64,000 nucleotides of DNA from positions 124,001 through 188,000 of the forward strand of contig CAYXAA010000003.1 in the NCBI GenBank assembly GCA_964462985.1, given 5' to 3'. Positions within the stretch are counted from its first letter, which is position 1, and the number at the start of each line of letters is the position of its first letter. The notes under the pieces were generated by a model. That model made no database searches and was not told the origin of the DNA. It saw only the letters and a program-made list of their open reading frames with translations. The position numbers and the translations under genes were made by a program. This stretch comes from CAYXAA01 sp964462985. Its GTDB lineage: Bacteria > Pseudomonadota > Alphaproteobacteria > Rhizobiales > Stappiaceae. Below, piece after piece: positions 59,392 to 64,000 of the stretch.

Positions 59392-60408
59392 ATGCTCAGC
59401 CTTTCACGCAAGCTTGCCAGCGCGCTGACCCTCGGCGCTGCCATTGGCCTCGCGCTGCCGGCGGCGGCCGCAGACAAGATCAACATTGGCCTGCTGTCGC
59501 TTACCTCGCACTCCCCGAGCATCATCGCCGAAGCCAAGGGCTATTTCGCCGAGCAGGAGCTCGAGGTCGAGTTCGTCTCGTTCCAGGCCGCGCAGCCGAT
59601 GGCGGTCGCCATCGCCTCGGGCGACGTTGATTTCGGGATGACTGCGATCTCTGGTGGTCTCATCAGCCTTGCCGACAAGGACGTCATCAAGGTCATCGGC
59701 GGCGCCCTCCAAGAGACGCCCGATGTCGAGGGCCAGAAGATCCTCGCTTCAAAGACGGCCTATGACGCCGGTCTAAAGACACCTGCCGACCTCAAGGGTC
59801 ACAGCTTCGGCATCACCACCACCGGCTCGTCTTTCCATTACATGGCACACAAGGTCGCCGACAAGGAAGGCTTCGCGCGCTCCGAGATCTCATTGAAGCC
59901 GCTGCAGAAGGTGCCGGCTGTCATTGCCGCCCTGAAAAGTGGCCAGATCGATGCTTGGTCGATCGTGCCCAACATCGCCGACGCCCTGACCAAGGGGCCT
60001 GAAGTCGTCGAGATCGGCAAGGTAGCCGACTACATCGATAATTATCAGGTGACGACCGTCTTCACCTCCACGAGCAACGTCACCGGCAAGCCGGACCTGG
60101 TGAAGCGTTTCCTGACTGGCCTTTCCAAGGGCATTGCCGACTACAACGCCGCCTTCGTCGACAAGACCCTGGGCGAGGAGGAGACGGCAGAGATCGTCAA
60201 GGCGATCCACCAGTACATCTACAACGATCAGCCGCTCGAAAAGGCCGACCCACTTATTCGCGCCGGCGCCATGCGCATGAATGAAGGCGCTGCGTTGAGC
60301 CTGGCCAGCGTCGAGGATCAGCTTGAGTGGTTCAAGTCGGAAGGGCTCGTGCCCGAAACCGTGACGATGGAGAAGCTGGTCGACACCAGCTTCGTCGAAA
60401 CGCGCTGA
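59392..60408 (+). CDS. NitT/TauT-family ABC transporter substrate-binding protein
   Basis: 338 residues: signal peptide (ALTLGAAIGLALPAAAAD) and a SsuA/TauA/NMT1-type domain (INIGLLSLTSHSPSIIAEAKGYF, DFGMTAISGGLIS). ATG 59392 is chosen for GGGGA eight bases upstream over ATG 59377. The ligand may be a sulfonate, nitrate, pyrimidine or another small molecule; the sequence does not tell. First gene of a three-gene transporter operon. Confidence 0.88.
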   Translation: MLSLSRKLASALTLGAAIGLALPAAAADKINIGLLSLTSHSPSIIAEAKGYFAEQELEVEFVSFQAAQPMAVAIASGDVDFGMTAISGGLISLADKDVIKVIGGALQETPDVEGQKILASKTAYDAGLKTPADLKGHSFGITTTGSSFHYMAHKVADKEGFARSEISLKPLQKVPAVIAALKSGQIDAWSIVPNIADALTKGPEVVEIGKVADYIDNYQVTTVFTSTSNVTGKPDLVKRFLTGLSKGIADYNAAFVDKTLGEEETAEIVKAIHQYIYNDQPLEKADPLIRAGAMRMNEGAALSLASVEDQLEWFKSEGLVPETVTMEKLVDTSFVETR

Positions 60409-60415
60409 CCCGCAG

Positions 60416-60444
60416 CCGCCCCGGCCAAACGGGGCGGTCTTTTG
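60416..60444 (+). promoter_or_regulatory. Stem-loop with short T-run between SBP and ATPase genes
   Basis: CCGCCCC-GGCCAAAC-GGGGCGG followed by TCTTTTG starts eight bases after the SBP stop. It looks like an intrinsic terminator but sits inside an operon, ten bases from the next gene. Probably an attenuating or protective hairpin that lowers ATPase and permease expression relative to the SBP. Confidence 0.65.
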
Positions 60445-60447
60445 CCC

Positions 60448-61218
60448 ATGCAGCTCATCGCCCAAAACATTCGCCACCATTACAGCGGCACGCCCGTTCT
60501 AGAAGACATTTCCTTCACCATCGGCGAGGGCGAAATCGTCTGCGTGGTTGGTCCGTCGGGCTGCGGCAAGTCGACCTTTCTGCGCATTGCCGGAGGTCTT
60601 GAGAAACCCGAAGGCGGCGAAATGCTGATGGCGGGCGACGTACCCGCGGGCTCGCTCAATCCGCTGACCTACGTCTTCCAGGACTTCGCCCTGCTGCCGT
60701 GGCGCACCGTGGCGGGCAATATCAGCCTGGTGCTGGAAGATCACGGCATCAAGGGCGCCGCGGCTCGCGCCATCATCGACGACGTGCTTGCCCGCACCAA
60801 TTTGTCCGACTTTGCCAAGGCCCTGCCCCGCCAGCTTTCCGGCGGCATGAAGCAGCGCGTGGCGATCGCCCGGGCACTTGCAGTCAGGCCAGCGGTCATG
60901 CTGATGGACGAGCCGCTGTCGGCGCTCGACAGCCAGACGCGGGAACTCCTGATGGACGACCTGGTCTCACTATGGAGTCGGGAACGGTTCTCGGCCTGCT
61001 ACGTCACTCACAATCTCGGCGAAGCCGTGCGACTCGGCAGCCGCATCGTCGTGCTGTCGCGCCGGCCGGGTCGCATCCGGGAAGTCGTCGAGATCGATAT
61101 GCCTATCGACCAGCGGGCCGAGCGAATGGTGGAACTCGAGGCGCTGCAACGGCGAGTCTGGCACATCATGCGCGAGGAGGCACGTGAGGCCGACAGGGAG
61201 ATCGCCAATGTCGTATGA
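60448..61218 (+). CDS. NitT/TauT-type ABC transporter ATPase
   Basis: 256 residues with Walker A GPSGCGKST, signature LSGGMKQR, Walker B VMLMDEPLSALD and the family's VFQDFALLPWRTV Q-loop. It is the SsuB/TauB-like energy subunit. No strong ribosome site lies before ATG 60448. It overlaps the permease by 11 bases. Confidence 0.9.
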   Translation: MQLIAQNIRHHYSGTPVLEDISFTIGEGEIVCVVGPSGCGKSTFLRIAGGLEKPEGGEMLMAGDVPAGSLNPLTYVFQDFALLPWRTVAGNISLVLEDHGIKGAAARAIIDDVLARTNLSDFAKALPRQLSGGMKQRVAIARALAVRPAVMLMDEPLSALDSQTRELLMDDLVSLWSRERFSACYVTHNLGEAVRLGSRIVVLSRRPGRIREVVEIDMPIDQRAERMVELEALQRRVWHIMREEAREADREIANVV

Positions 61219-62059
61219 CGCGCTGCGTGAAGGCCTCGACCACGACACCAAAGCTGCACCTTCGACCACAGGGCCACGCCCGGTGCCGTTCCGCGGCGGC
61301 GGCTTCACCCACAGACCGCTTGGGCCGGTGGCCCCTATCGTTTTCCTGATAATCCTGCTGCTTTGGGAGGTTGGCTCCCGGGCCGGGGCGATCAGTCCGA
61401 TTGCCCTGCCGGCGCCCTCGGCAGCGCTGGCAGCGCTCGGCGACCTCTTCACCTCCGGGATGCTGTGGAAGCATCTTGGTGCAAGTCTGTATCGCCTTGT
61501 CGTCGGGTGGACGCTCGGAAGCTTGCTCGGTATCGTCGTGGGCTTGATGATCGGCCTGTTCTCGCTGGCCAGAGCCGGCCTCCTACCTCTCGTTTCGGCT
61601 CTGTTCCCGATCCCGAAGATCGCGTTGCTGCCGCTCTTCATCATCTGGTTCGGCATCGGCGAGGGCTCGAAGGTGGCGACAATCCTGTTCGGCACCTTTT
61701 TTCCGACGGTGATTGCGACCTACGGCGGCGTCGACAACGTCGACCGCGGGTTGATCCGGATGGGCCAGTCCTTCGGGCTGACCTGGCTTTCGATCGTACG
61801 GAAGATCATCCTTCCCGGGGCGATGCCTGCGATCCTGTCAGGGTTCCGGATTTCGGCCTCAATAGCGATTGTCCTGCTGGTGGCGGCCGAGATGATCGGT
61901 GCCGAATATGGCATCGGCGCCTATATTCTCATGGCAGGAGCGCTATTTGCGCTGGACCAACTCGTCGCCGGCGTGGCGATCCTGTCGGTCCTCGGTCTTG
62001 TCATCGCCTGGCTGATAGGCCTCTTGGAGCGACGACTGCTCGCGTGGCGCAGCAATTGA
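61208..62059 (+). CDS. NitT/TauT-type ABC transporter permease
   Basis: 283 residues with six or so helices and the BPD_transp_1 loop GLIRMGQSFGLTWLSIVRKI, an EAA-type coupling loop. Start 61208 lies within the end of the ATPase gene. A soluble N-terminal 40 residues precede the first helix. Confidence 0.9.
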   Translation: MSYDALREGLDHDTKAAPSTTGPRPVPFRGGGFTHRPLGPVAPIVFLIILLLWEVGSRAGAISPIALPAPSAALAALGDLFTSGMLWKHLGASLYRLVVGWTLGSLLGIVVGLMIGLFSLARAGLLPLVSALFPIPKIALLPLFIIWFGIGEGSKVATILFGTFFPTVIATYGGVDNVDRGLIRMGQSFGLTWLSIVRKIILPGAMPAILSGFRISASIAIVLLVAAEMIGAEYGIGAYILMAGALFALDQLVAGVAILSVLGLVIAWLIGLLERRLLAWRSN

Positions 62060-62176
62060 CGCAACATACTCGTTCGTCACCCGCACCGGCCCGCAACAGG
62101 CCGATCGAGTCGCCGCGACATTTCTTCAATGGCCGAGAGCGCGTCCGTCGAGCCGCGCCCGAAACCCATCCTCAGA

Positions 62177-63178
62177 TCAAGGGACGCCAATCTCGGAGGT
62201 GTAGGGAAAGGTGATCGTGCAGGCGACCCCATCGGGATCGAAGCGAAGCGAGGCGTTGCCGTTCAGACCTGCCCTGACGCCACGTTCGATCCAGTGACAG
62301 CCAAAGCTCCGGCGCGTTGGCGGCACGACCGCCGGCCCGCCGGACTCCGCCCAGCGCAACTCGATGCGGTCGCCGGAGGTATGATCGGACGCAATGGCAA
62401 CCTCCACCGCCACTTGGCCAGACGCGCTGGAGAGCGCCCCGTACTTCGTTGCATTGACCGTCAGCTCGTGCAGGACGAGCGCGAGCGTCAGCGCCGGCTT
62501 GGCCTTTAGTTTTATCGAAGGTCCGGAAAACAGCACGCGGTCTTCGCCCCCGAACGGGCTCACCGCACCTTCCAGGATATCCTGCAGATCAACCGTTTGC
62601 CAAAAGCCGCTGGAAAGCAGTTCGTGCGCCCGGGCAACGGCCTGAATGCGGGCCGAGAAGGCTGTTTCGAACTCTTCGAGCGACTGCGAACCGGCGATGG
62701 TGCGACTGGCAATCGCGCTCACCATGGCCAGAGTGTTCTTCATCCGGTGATTGAGTTCGTGCAGTAGCAGGTTCTGACGCTCTTCACTTCGACGGCGCTC
62801 GCTGATGTCGCGTGCAATTTTGGATGCACCGACAATTCGGCCGTCACGATCCCGGATCGGCGACACAGTCAATGAAATAGGGATGATACGCCCGGACTTG
62901 TGGCGCCGCTCGGTCTCGTAGTGCTGGACCTTCTCGCCGTTCCGGATTCGGCGGAGAATACGCGGCATTTCTTCCTCTCGGCCCGGAGGGGCGAGGATGG
63001 TCACCGGGCGACCGAGCACTTCCTCTGCCATAAAGCCAAACAGCCGTTCGGCGCCGGGATTCCAGCTCGTGACAATTCCGTCCAGATTTTTGCTGATGAT
63101 CGCGTCGTCAGAGCTCTCGATCACCGCGGCCAACAGGGCCTCCGGCGCTCCCACGGGGTTCTCTCCCACCGTAAACAT
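62177..63178 (-). CDS. PAS-HWE sensor histidine kinase
   Basis: About 333 residues. A PAS domain covers residues 15-130 (SDDAIISKNLDGIVTSWN, FGFMAEEVLGRPV). The HWE/HisKA2 dimerisation-phosphorylation segment ELNHRMKNTLAM has its phospho-acceptor His near residue 144. The ATPase domain carries the diagnostic WxE (LRWAESGG) and N box LHELTVNATKYGALS. No transmembrane helix, so it is cytoplasmic. HWE kinases commonly feed the PhyR/EcfG general stress pathway of Alphaproteobacteria. ATG 63178 is favoured by AGGA seven bases upstream; ATG 63184 is possible. Confidence 0.9.
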   Translation of the reverse strand: MFTVGENPVGAPEALLAAVIESSDDAIISKNLDGIVTSWNPGAERLFGFMAEEVLGRPVTILAPPGREEEMPRILRRIRNGEKVQHYETERRHKSGRIIPISLTVSPIRDRDGRIVGASKIARDISERRRSEERQNLLLHELNHRMKNTLAMVSAIASRTIAGSQSLEEFETAFSARIQAVARAHELLSSGFWQTVDLQDILEGAVSPFGGEDRVLFSGPSIKLKAKPALTLALVLHELTVNATKYGALSSASGQVAVEVAIASDHTSGDRIELRWAESGGPAVVPPTRRSFGCHWIERGVRAGLNGNASLRFDPDGVACTITFPYTSEIGVP

Positions 63179-63607
63179 GGTCATATCCTATCGTGTAATG
63201 CCAAGACGGTGAAAGGCCGAATGGACGCTGAACTTCCGTCCAGACCGCTATGCCGCTGGCGCCGCTTGCAAGATGGATGACTTGCCTCAGCATCAACGCT
63301 TCGACAGGGGAAGTTGGCCACCAACCGGCAATAAGGAATAAATTTTCGTTCATAATTGAAGCGCAAGTATGACCTGGATTTTTACATTTATAATTTTCTA
63401 ACGCCTCGCATTTTCTTCTTTTTAATAGACCATACAATTCTAAATAAACCAAAAGAATCAAAAGAAAAATCTCTTCCCCCCACGAAAATTTTCTAAAAGG
63501 CAGGGGGTGGCACCCCTTCTCCACCCCAAATCGAGCGCAAGCGCTATGCTGCGACCGTCCTACCCGCAAGACGAACCTGAAACAAATCGTCCCTTGGACG
63601 ACGGACA
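63179..63607. other. Divergent intergenic region with an AT-rich core
   Basis: About 430 bases with no supported gene. A sharply AT-rich section near 63320-63490 contrasts with the GC-rich surroundings. A 6-bp-arm dyad GGGGTG-G-CACCCC lies at 63504-63516. An antisense frame crossing this region (63108-63917) is not a gene. Confidence 0.5.
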
Positions 63608-63608
63608 A

Positions 63609-63633
63609 GGAACCGGGCGCAGTCCAGAAGGTT
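63609..63633 (+). promoter_or_regulatory. Candidate EcfG-type (general stress sigma) promoter
   Basis: GGAAC (63609-63613) and GGTT (63630-63633) are separated by 16 bases. The alphaproteobacterial EcfG consensus is GGAAC-N16/17-CGTT, so only one base differs. It lies 75 bases before the YciE-like start, a typical stress-regulon gene. Confidence 0.55.
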
Positions 63634-63707
63634 AAGAGTCCGTGCGACGTCATGCTCGTGTTCGGGCACCGTCCACGGATAGAAGCCCACCAACCGAGGA
63701 ATGCACC

Positions 63708-64000
63708 ATGGGACTGTTCACAAGGGACATCAAGACGCTGGACGACCTTTTTGTCCATACGCTGCGGGACGTTTATTACGCCGAACAGCAAATCCTGAAG
63801 GCTTTGCCGAAAATGATCGACAAGGCCACCGATCCTCAACTGCAGCAAGGTCTGAAGAAGCACCTGGCGGAATCTGAGCGACACGTTGACCGCGTCGAGC
63901 AGGTTTTTCAGATGCACGGCGTCGAAGCAAAGGGAGTCAATTGTCCGGCGATCGACGGTATCATCGAGGAGGCGAACGACGTCACTGGCGAGGCCGACAA
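63708..64000 (+). CDS. YciE/DUF892 ferritin-like stress protein, 3' truncated by window end
   Basis: The first 97 residues run off the window. The DUF892 ferritin-like four-helix start is clear: LDDLFVHTLRDVYYAEQQIL, with carboxylate and His ligands in YYAEQQ and HLAESERHVDRVEQVF. Family members are about 165-170 residues and are induced by osmotic or oxidative stress. An EcfG-like promoter precedes it, and an HWE kinase is divergent. The stop codon is outside the window. Confidence 0.88.
   Translation, partial: MGLFTRDIKTLDDLFVHTLRDVYYAEQQILKALPKMIDKATDPQLQQGLKKHLAESERHVDRVEQVFQMHGVEAKGVNCPAIDGIIEEANDVTGEAD

Noticed and set aside
60416..60444. Operon-ending intrinsic terminator
   Set aside because: Although shaped like a terminator, it lies between genes that must be co-expressed, so it was called an intra-operon hairpin.
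63108..63917. 269-codon - strand frame through the AT-rich gap
   Set aside because: It overlaps the YciE start and the HWE kinase in other frames and has no start signal.
1..64000. CRISPR arrays, tRNA or rRNA genes, insertion sequences, prophage
   Set aside because: No regularly spaced repeats, tRNA-like cloverleaf, rRNA signature, transposase or phage gene was recognised on reading.

Overview
The window is GC-rich and gene-dense. It most likely comes from an alphaproteobacterium of the Hyphomicrobiales or a related order. The evidence is a LigM-type O-demethylase module, nos and nap denitrification operons of alphaproteobacterial layout, an ehu/eut hydroxyectoine cluster, an HWE-family histidine kinase, a candidate EcfG-type promoter, and short intergenic palindromes of a kind common in rhizobia. 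No rRNA, tRNA, CRISPR array, insertion sequence or phage gene was seen.

Region 1 (1-17.0 kb, mostly + strand) is folate-linked one-carbon and aromatic catabolism. It holds an IclR regulator, a TRZ/ATZ-type amidohydrolase, a stand-alone MetE-like methyltransferase, an RTX repeat protein and a GntR/FCD regulator. These are followed by two LigM/DesA-like THF-dependent O-demethylases flanking a TRAP transporter, an extradiol (VOC) dioxygenase and PurU, and then MetF. The perfect palindrome ATGTATACAT lies in front of gntR, the first ligM-like gene and metF, so these probably form one local regulon.

Region 2 (17.2-32.2 kb, + strand) is respiratory: nosRZDFYLX, nnrS and napEFDABC. It covers nitrate to nitrite and N2O to N2, with no nitrite or NO reductase here. 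An FNR/NnrR-type box (TTGAT-N4-GTCAA) precedes nosR.

Region 3 (32.5-45.4 kb) is the most unusual part. A tight + strand operon encodes a flippase-like membrane protein, a HAD-UbiA fusion resembling decaprenyl-phosphate phosphoribosyltransferase, and DprE1 and DprE2 homologues. Together these are a predicted polyprenyl-phospho-D-arabinofuranose pathway. Facing it on the - strand are an arylsulfotransferase-like protein, a polytopic membrane protein, a secreted DUF4185 protein (a family that includes endo-D-arabinanases), a DUF2723 GT-C-like membrane protein and an AsmA-like protein. I infer a D-arabinose-containing envelope glycan or glycolipid system.

Region 4 (45.7-59.3 kb) is an ectoine/5-hydroxyectoine uptake and catabolism cluster. 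The - strand genes are ehuBCDA-eutB-eutC-asnC-ssd(doeC)-M24-doeD. Divergent from them are doeA(eutD), an ArgE-like M20 deacetylase and a GntR/FCD regulator. Two TTGTGTACAA palindromes sit in the divergent promoter. EutA, the usual AstE/AspA-type EutE/DoeB and the MocR-type EnuR are not in the window.

Region 5 (59.3-64 kb) has a NitT/TauT-type ABC transporter, a PAS-HWE histidine kinase (-) and the start of a YciE/DUF892 ferritin-like stress protein, cut by the window end and preceded by a candidate EcfG promoter.
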